A stretch of DNA of 64,000 nucleotides from Fistularia commersonii. Its lineage: Eukaryota; Chordata; Actinopteri; Syngnathiformes; Fistulariidae. The notes under the pieces were generated by a model that saw only the letters and a program-made list of their open reading frames with translations, was not told where the DNA came from and ran no database searches. How positions within the stretch are numbered: position 1 is the first letter of the stretch; each line of letters begins with the position of its first letter. Positions 36,513 to 46,975 of the stretch are shown here, piece by piece. The stretch is taken from contig JBBMNZ010000035.1 of NCBI GenBank assembly GCA_037954325.1, positions 5,835,001 to 5,899,000 of the forward strand, in the 5' to 3' direction. The translations under genes were made by a program, and so were the position numbers.

Positions 36513-37383
36513 ACACACATGACATGCCACCATGTACACACATGCCGCATACAGACACCTTATACGCATAAATTCAGGAGTGCTTGAAGAAGGCTGATGT
36601 GATGTGTGCCCGAGTTTTAATTGACTGATCCAAATTTCAAACAGTCATCTAAATAGAAGGTTTTCACCTCAGATATTTTATTTCCTTTGTGAACTCTGTT
36701 TTCCCCGCCACAGCACCTTCTTCCTAACTAGACCATTCTGAGCCCATTTCTTTTCTCAAAACTGAATACTGTTGAGCAATTTATAGCATGGCCTGGTTAT
36801 CTTTTGACAATCAAAGGTTGCATTTTTCCATCAATAGCCAGAATCATTTTGAATGTTATTGTGAGACTTCATGATCCACTTGAATTATGTTTTTGCTAAC
36901 CGTTACCGACAGTGAACTGTAGCTAGAATTTCTTCAGAGGCAGAAAAATATTATTTACATTTATTGCCGAAAAGAGTCTTACCATCTTACCATTGTACAA
37001 GATCATCAGCTTTCTCACAGACAGTGCATGAGTACGCATTTAAACATTGCTGCAGAATTTCAACGGTAAAAATCTTCTTCTTTTTTTTTTTATTTTTGCA
37101 TAATTTGAGAGCCTACTTTACAATCCTCTTTTAGAGTCCCTCAACCAGATGGCTAAAATGTTACAAGCGTAAATTAGCTACACATACTATAGAAGACGAA
37201 TTGCTGTTTCTCTTCAAATTCTGTGAAGTTCCTTTATTTAAACTAGTTGTGATGAGTATGGCTCGTCTGCTAACTCAGCTCCCAGCAGCACAACTGCATA
37301 TTTCTATACGTTCATCATGGATTTGAGATGCGGGCAGAATACAGCACAATCAAACAATGTAAGGAGTCAATGGACCTGTAGCG

Positions 37384-37524
37384 ATGGATGGTCGGCCCGG
37401 CAGTAAAGCAAACTCCGGGCATGTAATTACATCAAAACATTTCCGAAGGTGGGGCTGCACTGCCTCGGGGTTTCTTGTCTGGGCCAAAATCTTTAGCAGT
37501 TCATCATTGGATAGGAAGTAGAAC
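37384..37524 (-). pseudogene. dnah6 pseudo-exon 25, unusually well preserved
   Basis: Matches 14021-14143 and flanking bases with only about six mismatches in roughly 143 positions counted by eye. It still reads FYFLSNDELLKILAQTRNPE and LRKCFDVITCPEFALLPG. The acceptor is intact. The 3' part of the parent exon (coding VIYSKDILFMVSPEGE) is missing, so the exon is truncated and lacks its donor. Its identity is far above that of the neighbouring pseudo-exons. Confidence 0.9.
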
Positions 37525-37937
37525 CTGCAAGGGACAGATAGAGGATGAATACCAGAGTTTGCAGCATCACACATCGGTCATGTTGTTTATCACTCAGTCC
37601 TCATTCAGGAAATGGTAATGGAAACAACTGGGAAGTTGTATCATTCAGGAAAAATATGCTGTCACATCTCAAGAGTGCCATTGTAAACACAAAGAATTTC
37701 CTTAAGAAATAATGCAAAACGCCCAAAACAATGACAGAGGGGTTTAGGTGTGAAGTAAAAGTATATTTTTTGCAAGTCCATTTGATTTAGTGTAGGTTTT
37801 AAACAATGTCCCAGCTGAAATCCCTCAAGAGGATCTATCCAAGATGAAAGGGACTTTTAGGGCTTGGGGGGCTGTAAATGTTTCACCCATTTTTTGTTTT
37901 GCTTGTTTTTCCATGAATGCTACCAAATACAACATTT

Positions 37938-38098
37938 CGCAGCTCTAAGGGCATTGGGCATCGTGCTGACCTCAGCCATGATCTCCTTCCAGGACGCATC
38001 TGCTTTGAGAAACATCTTGGGCTCAAATTGAAGCTGCCTTTTGGTGTCTGAGGCCCAGAAGATACAGCCAGTTCCTTTGGGCATATCAGCCACTAATC
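37938..38098 (-). pseudogene. dnah6 pseudo-exon 23
   Basis: Matches 14534-14714, for example GCCATGATCTCCTTCCAGGA and CATCTTGGGCTCA. The exon is shortened by internal deletions (a missing stretch before CAGCCAGTTCCTTTGGGCAT) and the donor boundary is altered. Exon 24, expected between this and pseudo-exon 25, is absent. Confidence 0.8.
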
Positions 38099-38774
38099 TC
38101 AGAGAGAATAGTTGAGGAAGTCATACAAAAGAAAGAAAATTGAATTTGGAAGGCACTTGTAAATAGGATTTCAGACTGAGAGAAATTTCTCATGATAAAC
38201 AATCTGGATGAAATAAGTTTACATTTATTCCATTTCTCTTCTTCCATCACTTGAACAGCAACACATACCCCTTAGTGATAGCCTTTAGGGGGAGCTATTG
38301 TTTAACACACGAAGCCTGTGTGAAAATCTAAATATAGCGAGCGGACGACTCTTAAATAATATATTGAATATTATATAATATATGTAATGAATGTGTGCTT
38401 GCAGCCAAAATAAGAAAAGCAAAACATTATTCTGCTCAAATAAATCCTTTTTGTATTATTTTCTAAGTCTTTGTGAGTCTCTGAATGAAAACACTCAACC
38501 GTATCAATTCTATCCTTATAGTGAGGGATGTAGATGTTAAGACAATTGTGGAATTCAATTTCAATTAAATTTTTGCATGTCAGTCATGTATAAAAAGGCA
38601 AAATGTTGAGGTTTTGGCCAACCCCCCCCAGCAGAGATCGCAGCAACTTAACTATAGTAATAGTATTGACAGGGAAAGAAAGCAACCTGAGGAATTGGCA
38701 TGTCCATTTAAACTGTGGCTAAAATCAACATCAGTGTATTAAAATGTACCAACTGTGAATCACAAAATCACACA

Positions 38775-38805
38775 CACACATACAATATATACAATATAAA
38801 TATAC

Positions 38806-38862
<57 letters not shown>
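38775..38862. repeat. (AT)n microsatellite
   Basis: ACATATATATAC units passing into a long pure AT run, within the dnah6 pseudogene next to pseudo-exon 21. Confidence 0.9.
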
Positions 38863-38865
<3 letters not shown>

Positions 38866-38968
38866 GATAAAAGGTAATGCTGTCAGCTAATTTCCCCTTC
38901 AAAGAAATCCAAAGATTTTAACAATAAACTACAAGAATTATGTGTAGATGTGTGTGTGACTGCACAAC

Positions 38969-39038
38969 CTGGATATCATCTCTGCATCCTGAGATGAAAC
39001 AGCCGAGTGAACTCTGTGTTCTTCCAGGCGTCCTCCAC
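38969..39038 (-). pseudogene. dnah6 pseudo-exon 21
   Basis: Matches 15333-15425 at both ends (CCTGGATATCATCT, and GTGAACTCTGTGTTCTTCCA followed by GGCGTCCTCCACCTGCA) but is 70 instead of 93 bases, a frameshifting loss. Both splice dinucleotides remain. The adjacent intron also matches (AACAGCAC). Confidence 0.85.
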
Positions 39039-42000
39039 CTGCAAGGCTCATTGGGAGATAACAAGCTGAACAGCACGTACAGCCCTGAAAATTTTGTTTT
39101 AACTTGACATAAAACTGACAATATTCTGTTTATTTATTTATATATATTTTTAGGCTTTAGAGCAAATATCCTTAAAGAAAAGTAAAGAAGGTTGCATTTG
39201 AATAAATAAGATATTCATATTTTGAAATGTAAATGTCAAGCACTTAAATTAAAAAAAAAAAAAAAAAACATGTGTACATATAATATATACAGATAAGTTC
39301 ACACTCGTGCCTAGAAATGGTTAATAATACTAATTACATTAATCAAATTCCAAAAGCATTAAAAATCATAAATGGTTATTAAGAAAAAGTGATAAAAAAA
39401 TCATATTTAGAAGATCCAAGACCCTTGAATGGACAGTTAACTAGTAGCTAGTTAGCATATATATCCATACGGTTGTGTGAGGGATTTAAATTACCATTTC
39501 TACCATTTTTTAAATTACCAATTAAATTTGCCATTTCAATTGGAAACTTATAAAGTTATAGTTCAGATAGACCGTTTGAAAGTGTTCTGTTTTTAGCTGT
39601 GAATATATTTCTAATATCATTTGGAAGTCAATATGACGTAGAACATTCCATTTTACATACAATATATTGACAAGTAACACACTGTCAGCATTATATCCCA
39701 ATATATGCCAACCCTTACCAGGCGGAGTAGACTCAACTTTGGCTAAAAATTTCTACTCTGTGTCCTTGCATCATGAACGCTTCTCATTTTGGTGATATTT
39801 GCAAGGTAGAGTGGAGGAGGAACGCTTTTAGCTCACACTTGAGTAGTATCAAATCATGGCTCGGTAACTGACATTCTTCTTGGTTTCTGTTTGTTTGCCA
39901 TTATATTATCCTTATCTACTATAAGACCCCTGCGGGCAATGTACAGCATACAGATGAGATTGCAAAGACAATTCGGAAAAAAAAACCTCCATCCTTTCTG
40001 CTAAATCGCAGAAGGAAACGCTCGTATGGATTATTTTCACCTGAAGCAGTTACACAGCAGACCAAACCCTAAACCCTTAAGCAGCTTCTGTGTTTCTTTC
40101 GGTGAAGAATTTTCCTCTCATGGAGCTGAATTGGACAGTCTTTTATTAAAATCGAAGGTTGTTTATATCCCGAGCTATCCAAACATCAAGGTGGACACCT
40201 TGGACACTGGAGTAGTCTTCTCAAAATACTTAGCAGCTTTAGATTTCATCCGAGCAGTACAAGGGCAGCGGGGACCATGGGTTATGGTATTCAAGACGTC
40301 CCTGGAAGGGTAATGGCCCTTTTTGCAGGGAGTGAGCACCCCTTTGTAGCTTGGAAAAAAAATCTGAAAAACTTGCTCAAATTAGTCCCCATCCCCAGAA
40401 CAATGGATGAATGGAGTTCGGACGCAGCCCGAACTGAATCACCTCGAGGGATCATACTGCCTGCAGTGTTCAGCGGACCTGAATTGAATATGTGAACAAT
40501 TTGCCATCCAATTCTGCCACCGATCGCTCACCAATTAAGGCGATAACAACAGCTGTTTTCAGCCAAGGCAGAAAATGTGACTAATCATTACTTTCAAGAT
40601 CTTCCCCATTGCTGTTGCCACTCTTTCCAGATGTGGCATTTTTCTGATCAGCCCTGGATTAAAAGAAATCCTCTTTCTACTCAAGATCTTGTAGGGTCGT
40701 CTGCCTCCCCATATGTGGTAAGACATGTTTTGAGTCTATTCAATAGTTATGGCAACTTTGTTATCTGTGGTTGTCGCTAACTTGGTTTCCCTAAGCTTGG
40801 AAATTTCCTGAGTCTGATCTCCTTCCGATCATGCTTTTCTTCAACACATCAGCCCAATCAGGCCACTTCCTCTTACTTGCAATTCGAAATTTCAGCCCCT
40901 TGAATGATAAAACATCTCTTTCGAGTAATTCAAAGTATTGAATCCCACTGTGTGGAAATGAAAGGAGGTCCTGCTCATTGCTGGAATTAACCCGCTGTCA
41001 TAGACTGTCTCCAACTAGCAAGAAAATAGGACAAACACATATAAAACACAATGGTTTGTTTTCTGACATTTTTATGTGACAGAATAGATCCTTTTTTTTT
41101 TTTTTGCTTGTTGCTTCAAATCAATTTTGAGAAAAAAAAAAAGTTAAAGTACAAACCTGATCCCGCTTTAGCATTTCCTAATGTCAGGGCTAGATTGACT
41201 GTTTCTTGTCTATGCACGTTATACATGTCTCGAATTTTGCGTCGGAAACATCACAAACACCATGGAAATATTTACTTTTAGTGAAAGCAAGAAAACAAGT
41301 AAGCCACATCTTTAAAGGACTTCAATTAAGAAACAAAATAGGGGAAAACAAAACAATCCATTGTAGGTTGCACTTATTTATCCTGATAAAACTGAAGAAA
41401 AGTTGATTGTAGGAACACAGCTCCTGGTGCCTTTGCAACTTTAAATAGCGTAAAATGCAATTTAGAAGATGAATGTTTAGAAGGAAATGGAATACATATC
41501 TTTGCTGCCACAATTTTCTGACTGTATATTTTTGGTTAGTTCCGTTGTTTCTTTTTTTTGGACATTTAAATGTCAGTGTGACTGCTGCTGGATGGTTTTC
41601 ATTTCTACAAGGACAATGTAGCTTTAAACAGTCAAAAGTAAATTACAGTCTCTGGATTTTTAAAAAAAAATCATATCTCAAACAGCTAATATTTGCAGTT
41701 TGCAGTAAATAGTAAATACTGTATCATATTTTTGCTAAGTCAAAAGCAGCTCCAAACATGAAAATATAGTGAGTATGTGAAGATAATGGCATTGGTGAAA
41801 AGTGAAAGAAAAAGAAAACCTTAAAAAGAATATCAAATAGGAACTTGATTAAGAATCTAGGGAAAAAAAAAAAATTCAGTCCAAGTTTATATTTATATCA
41901 CCTCATCTGATGGTGTTATGTTGGGATGATATAGTGCATCTGGTTGTTTACCAACCAGCACATTTTACAAATTACAAGTTGAACATTAGTTACAACTAAA

Positions 42001-42329
42001 GAATTAGAGAACATTAACTCTTAAACTAAGTGAGGAAGAGGAGGGGATGATGTTGAGGAGTTTTGACATTTTGTGCAAGTCGGTGCTGAGTCAGACCTGA
42101 GTCAACCTTTCCACGCCACTGCACTCTCTCTCCTAGATTACATCACTTCTTAGAAATTAAGCACAAGGTGCAACTGAAGAAGATAGTATACCGGGTCCTT
42201 ATGGAAACAGTGAAATTCTAAGAATAAGATTGCGGCCCAGAATTTATCGCCTGTAGAGACTGTAACTGTGTAAAGACTTGAATTTTCAGGCTAACTTAAA
42301 ATAAAAAGAATATGAATAATTAAGTCATT
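39039..42329. other. 3.3 kb insertion-rich gap in the dnah6 duplicate
   Basis: Lies where parental exons 17-20 should be (the parental interval is about 1.6 kb), but none of them is recognisable. It is AT-rich with A and T runs (39252-39269, 41091-41106). The only unusual part is 40026-40495, two overlapping plus-strand open frames that I cannot assign. No transposase or reverse transcriptase motifs were seen. Confidence 0.5.
40026..40495 (+). other. Unassigned open frames, possible frameshifted retro-fragment
   Basis: Frame one (40026-40313) reads 95 residues including SSHGAELDSLLLKSKVVYIP and SKYLAALDFIRAVQGQRGPW. A second frame (40277-40495) continues 72 residues, through HPFVAWKKNLKNLLKLVPIP. 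Base composition is less AT-rich than the surroundings, and the pair could be one frameshifted sequence of about 155 residues. I recognise no family. It could also be chance. Confidence 0.25.
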
Positions 42330-42458
42330 ATGAATTTGTTCCCTGTAGGAAGTGATGGCTGAGGCCTGAGCCGACAGTTCATTTATGGAAACGTTGATCT
42401 CCCCTGGCAGCTGAATCACTTGGAGGAAAGCTGCATCGATGTCTAGAATTTGTGCATC
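42330..42458 (-). pseudogene. dnah6 pseudo-exon 16
   Basis: Aligns with 17061-17189: ATCGATGTCTAGAATT against ATCAATGTCTAGGATT, and TGATCTCCCC against TGGATCTCCCC. The acceptor AG survives. The parent donor sequence is not preserved at the low end. Flanking intron also matches (ACATGAAAGAT). Confidence 0.75.
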
Positions 42459-42911
42459 CTACACATGAAAGATTTAAAGTCAAAAGATAAATCAGAAACA
42501 CAGGCAAACCCTGAGTAACAGCGCGTAGCATGAAATGCATCCCAAACAATATTATGTGATTTTATGTGACGGAATAATTTTTAGTCCCACTGGCACCGAA
42601 TTAATCAAAATTTGTATTTCTTCACTGAGATGGTATACCTTTGCCAAAGAGTGGGGTTATGGTTGCTGTTCCTATATACATATACACATATTTACATATA
42701 TATGTATATATTTACCCACCTTAATTTAATATACTCGCCTTAGTGCAGACTTTGAAGAAATCTAATAAAATATCACAACGGAACTGCAGTTTCTATATGA
42801 AATAAAGTTTTATGGAGAAATGTTGTATCTTCTCTTCATAAACTCTTGGGAGGACAGATGGCTGAGAAAAAGAAGGAATAGAAAAAAAATATTATTGAGC
42901 TGTTTAAGATA

Positions 42912-43300
42912 CCTTTGACTCAAGCTTAATGTCCGGAAGCCCGTAGTTCAGGTCTGTCATGCTGAGCAGTAGTGATTCAGTTGATAGAGCAGACTTCTGG
43001 CCAATCTGATGGTTGTCGGTTTGATTCCTGGCTCCTCCAACCTGCGTGCCAAAGTGTCTTATTGCAAAACCCTGAACGCCAAATTGCCCAAGTTGTCTGC
43101 TGGTGACTTGCACGGCAGATCCGCCACGATCGGTGTTTGAATGAAATCCAGTGTAAAGAGGTTTGAAACCGCAAGGTGATGGAAGCGCTAGATAAGTGGG
43201 GACCATTTACATCATCTCGTCGAGATGCACAACTTTCGCCTTGATATCCCTCTCTGCTATTCCATGAGTGATCGTACTGTTCGCTGCTTTAAGAGAAGGG
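42912..43300 (-). pseudogene. dnah6 pseudo-exon 15 split by a SINE
   Basis: The two ends match parent exon 17384-17635: ACCTTTGACTCAAGC at 42912 against AACCTTTGATTTAGC, and CCCTCTCTGCTATTCC near 43247 against TCTCTCTCTGCTGCTCC. Between them sits a tRNA-derived SINE (about 42961-43212). The far end of the exon is missing. Confidence 0.7.
42961..43212 (+). mobile_element. tRNA-derived SINE
   Basis: The head has an A-box-like TTCAGTTGATAGAGC and a perfect B-box GGTTTGATTCC (43018-43028). It is followed by a body and the tail GATGGAAGCGCTAGATAAGT with GGGGACCATTTAC, a pattern typical of fish SINEs. A short open frame across it is incidental. It interrupts pseudo-exon 15 and so inserted after the duplication. 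Confidence 0.8.
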
Positions 43301-43408
43301 TAAAAATAATCTGAATACATTTTTATCAGACAAAAAATACAAAAAAAAGCATGGTATATTTTGGTAGTTTGTTGAGTAATGGCAAAAAGGTAATCATGAA
43401 TGTCTCAC

Positions 43409-43561
43409 CTTCCTCTACATCTCATCCAGGAATACTAGGTAGTTGGCCAACTGAGTTGCAGTAGAGGACCCGAACTCCAGTTTAAACTTGGCATCACCTG
43501 CCTCTGCAATGAGTGCATCCAGCTTCCTCTTATCCAGGTGAGTGATCAGCTCATGGATAAC
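43409..43561 (-). pseudogene. dnah6 pseudo-exon 14
   Basis: Full length (153 bases, as the parent 17768-17920) and readable as RKLDALIAEAGDAKFKLEF in the middle. There is an in-frame TAG at plus 43415-43417, and the acceptor AG has become GG (GGGTTATCC). The central 54 bases (43479-43532) are identical to the parent, while the flanking parts differ at about a fifth of positions. Confidence 0.9.
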
Positions 43562-44556
43562 CCATCCATAAACATCAAGCCAAGATGTCTCGTCTGTCGG
43601 TTGGCTTATGCTAAGCCCCTTTCCTCAAAAAGGAAAAAAATGAAACATATCAAAGAGAAAAGAATGAAACAAATCTGTAAAGAGCAATCAACAGTTTTCA
43701 TCCACAAGTACTAGCCCTCAGCTACAAGTTGTGCAGTCTTACTCATTGGAGGAGGCACAAGTGGCTGTGCACTTGGTAAAGTGGTCACACAATGAATGAG
43801 AAAAATGTTAAAATTGTTGTGTAAAAATGTAAAAATTAGAATAAATGTTTCAGTCCCTGTAGTGTCATGAATCATACAGGTTTGCTCAATATCTGACCTT
43901 CACTATTTATAAAGGTAAAGGTGAATGTATCCTACTGTTCCCAACACTATATACTTTTGACTGTCTCAGTAAAACCTATTGATACTGCTGCTGCGAATGT
44001 GGTTTTGGCTCTGTAGAGAAAATTCCAGAAAATGTGATAACTAAGATCAAGAAATAAATTGTGAGACTGTATGTCATTATAAGAATTATGATGCATATCC
44101 TTAAAAATGCTGTTTTAGCACTGAAAATCTCAATATCGATATTAATATTTCAAGTTTAAGGATCAAGGAAAAACCCATTGTATTTTTGAAGCAAATGCAA
44201 CCAAACTAAATACCAAATGTCTTTTATGCAATGACACAACAAGGGAGAAAAAAGAAATGATAAGAAATGAAAAAAGCAGACATCAGCATAAGCATTGTTC
44301 TTCATTGAACTCAAACGGAGGGTTAATATAAAGACAGAAAATATGTGTAAAAAGAAAAATGACCTTGATGAACGTGATAGCACTTTGCACCAGTCTGTCT
44401 TAGTCGGGAGCTGTTACCATCTCCATATTATTTTGTATGTTGCATCATGGTAAAAGACAAACCCACTGCATCAGAAGACAAAAACAAAGCTGACATGTTG
44501 ACAGCATAAACACACAGGCCTGAGTGCTGCTAAATAAACACAGCGGGAAGTGTCTG

Positions 44557-44664
44557 TACCACTGCCTCCTCCTCCTCATTCTTTGCCAGAGAAGAGAAAT
44601 CTGGAACTGCTGTAAGCACATTCACTGACATCGCTGTCTCCTGGATTCCCCTGATGACTTAAGC
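44557..44664 (-). pseudogene. dnah6 pseudo-exon 10
   Basis: Matches 19316-19423: CACTGACATCGCTGT against CACTGACATCACTGT, and CCAGAGAAGAGAAATCT against TCAGAGAATAAAAATCT. The start of the exon carries a deletion that breaks the frame. Homology runs a few codons beyond the donor assigned in the parent. This is the last certain dnah6 fragment on this side. Confidence 0.75.
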
Positions 44665-44722
44665 AAGTTTCCCGTTAGAATTTAACGATTAATACACAAA
44701 CGTTATATGTGGCCATATACCG

Positions 44723-44905
44723 ATCAGCCGTAACATTACGACCACTGGCAGGCCAGTGGGTGGGATATAAAGGGCGGCCAGTGAGCATTTTTGTTCCTAA
44801 AGTTGATGTGTTGGAAAATGAGACAGCATAAGGATGTCTCCAGCGTGGTGGGTTGAGGACTGCATTGGAATATCTCCAAAACTGCAGCTCTTGTCTTGAT
44901 CTTCA
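44723..44905. mobile_element. Tc1/mariner-like DNA transposon fragment
   Basis: Begins ACCGATCAGCCGTAACATTA then CGACCACTGGCAGG, followed by GGTGGGATATAAAGGGC, AGTTGATGTGTTGGAAAATG and CATCTCCAAAAC-like sequence. This order is that of the 5' end of a widespread fish Tc1/mariner-type element (terminal repeat, leader, start of the transposase). No transposase frame survives. Confidence 0.65.
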
Positions 44906-45570
44906 GTTGTCATCGACTTCTAAAATTATAGTAAAGTGGAGCTAGATTGAGGAACACGATGACAAGTTCAGGTTGTTCGGTATTAAATTCCCCCGATATC
45001 ATTCCAAATGACCATTTAGGAATGTGCAGGACAAACAAGTTTGTTCCTTGAAGTCCCCGTCTCACTACTTTTAGCGCGTACGAGATCGGCCGCTCAAGTC
45101 GTGGTACCAGATATAACAGCGGACGATCTGCGATATCATGCTGATGGAAATCAATCCATGCTTCCACTTTGTTGGTCAATTGTGTCTGACCTCTGCACTG
45201 ACATAAACACATGTTGGTTGCATGCAGTTCCAGAATTTTGAATTTCACCATTGAATAAATGATGTCAGTGTTTGTTTTCTTTTCTTTGTGTTCAACCTTA
45301 TTAAAACCCTGTTCCAAGTGGGGTCTGTGACAATGACAGGGCTACAGTCAACAGAGATATACAGATGAAGTTAGGTGGTTGAAAGACACTGAGGGCACAG
45401 TAGGGTTAATGTGATACATAAGCCTGGGTATTGATGTACGCTGCATATATATTTATATATATATATATTTTTTTTTTACAGCAGTCATTTTGATTTAACT
45501 TGGCATGATGGGAATAAGTGTGCTAGTGCTACTGGTTACCAAATGATATGGTCATTTCAAGTGTGTGACT

Positions 45571-45592
45571 ATATATATATATATATATATAT
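45571..45592. repeat. (AT)n tract
   Basis: Pure AT run; a less perfect one lies at 45444-45470. Confidence 0.85.
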
Positions 45593-46770
45593 AGGAATGT
45601 GCTGAATTAGCTTTCTTCCTTTTCATGGTATCGATTGAAAAAAATAGCAAAAGGAGATTTAATACAGAAGGAAGTGATTGAATTGAATGCGATAAAAGTA
45701 TGAATGTCATTTTGCTTTGATGGTGCATGAAAAGCAAGGGGACTATTGATATTTTAAAAGTATGGTTTTGGTATGCCCAATAATGTGTACCAAATTCAGT
45801 CTATATGGGTAAAATTTGAACATTAGTTTTTAATTGATGCTCAATGTCTAAATTAAACCAGTCCCTACATTTTCCACTACATGTAAATTATCCGTTACAC
45901 CTGACAATTTGCAAAATTTACACTCACAAGGAACTAACAATAGTTTTAGCCGATGGAAACACTTTTAGATAGCAGCCTGCAATAAATACTGTAATTACTG
46001 CAATTCTTACGCTTTGTACTCAGTGCATGTATACTAGTCCTACAAATGATAATATGTGAATAGTACAAAAACAATTAAATTAAATATAATATTCTAAATT
46101 CCTTGTAGCCAAGGGCCCCCACTGTATTTCAGTGCTATTGTAGTCTGCTCCCCAAAACATTGGAGAGCCGATGGGCTACTGCTGGATGTTGTGGCCTGCT
46201 ACAAGAGAGCATACACATCTGCTATGAGTTTGTGTCCTAAGAGTATCAGTCCCCAAGAGCATGAGGTTACAAGCCCAGGATATGCTCCAGTGGTCTTTCT
46301 CTCTAGCACAACAAGCTTTCTGGAGGTTACGCCATAAGAGACTGACAGGGAAACTGACAGGACCAGAACCTCCATTTGTGGTTCTGTCTTCCGTAGGTCT
46401 GACCATGGAAGCCTCCACATTGCTTGTCCGTTTCCGTCAAAACCTGCACCGTCATTCCTCCACCCCACCACAGATTTATTCCTGACTAAACAGCGTCTTT
46501 TTTCATTTATGGTCCTTTTACTGTTTGCTCTTATTCCTGCTGCAGCTGATGCACTGCAAACATTGTTTCAAGCCCTTCTACCTATGGATGTGACTTTTTT
46601 ACTTGAAGCCGCCACTGTGATCCCTGTTGACTGTTAGCGGCCGAGTCTTGGCGGAACGGCAAGCTGGTTATCCAAGTTTGAAATTTGCCTAATCTGACCT
46701 TGCACTGCAGTGTGCGAGAGGTTTCACCTCCCAGCAAGTTGCCTGGATTGTTGCTGTACTGTGTCTCAGG

Positions 46771-46975
46771 GGGCAGCGTGGCTTAGACTGTCTGGTAATC
46801 AGAAGATTGCTAGTTTGCTGCACAGAGCCTGTACTGGAGTGTCCTTGTGGGGGACACTGAAGTCTTAATTGCTCCAGATGAGCCAGCTTTCACCTTCCAT
46901 GGCAGTCACTCGTTTTTGTGCGAATGGGTAAATGAGCAAGAGTAGAAAGGTCTGTATAGTCAGGCAGGATTCTTA
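46771..46975 (+). mobile_element. tRNA-derived SINE, diverged
   Basis: GGGCAGCGTGGCTTAGACTG resembles an A-box head, followed by AATCAGAAGATTGCTAGTTT (degenerate B-box), GGAGTGTCCTTGTGGGGGAC, TAATTGCTCCAGATGAGC and AATGGGTAAATGAGCAAGAG. The order matches a known type of fish SINE. No functional tRNA fold is implied. Confidence 0.6.

Larger units (their letters stand above)
35370..44690 (-). pseudogene. Decayed duplicate of the dnah6 5' half
   Basis: Fragments matching dnah6 exons 30, 29, 28, 25, 23, 21, 16, 15, 14 and 10 occur in the correct order and strand, with traces of the flanking introns. Exons 1-9, 11-13, 17-20, 22, 24, 26 and 27 are not recognisable. Disabling changes include a frameshifting 20-base loss and loss of the P-loop threonine in exon 30, a 23-base loss in exon 21, a SINE inside exon 15, a stop codon and lost acceptor in exon 14, and a frame disruption in exon 10. 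The copy never included the motor beyond AAA1. It cannot make a dynein. Confidence 0.9.

Noticed and set aside
43018..43028. Perfect tRNA B-box, possible tRNA gene
   Set aside because: The downstream body and the CGCTAGATAAGT-type tail show a SINE, and no cloverleaf can be closed.
42904..43206. 100-codon minus-strand open frame (GFKPLYTGFHSNTDRGG...)
   Set aside because: It is the reverse complement of a tRNA-derived SINE and so carries no independent coding signal.
44910..45317. 135-codon minus-strand open frame beside the Tc1-like terminus, considered as a transposase remnant
   Set aside because: No DDE/D motif, helix-turn-helix or other transposase signature is visible.
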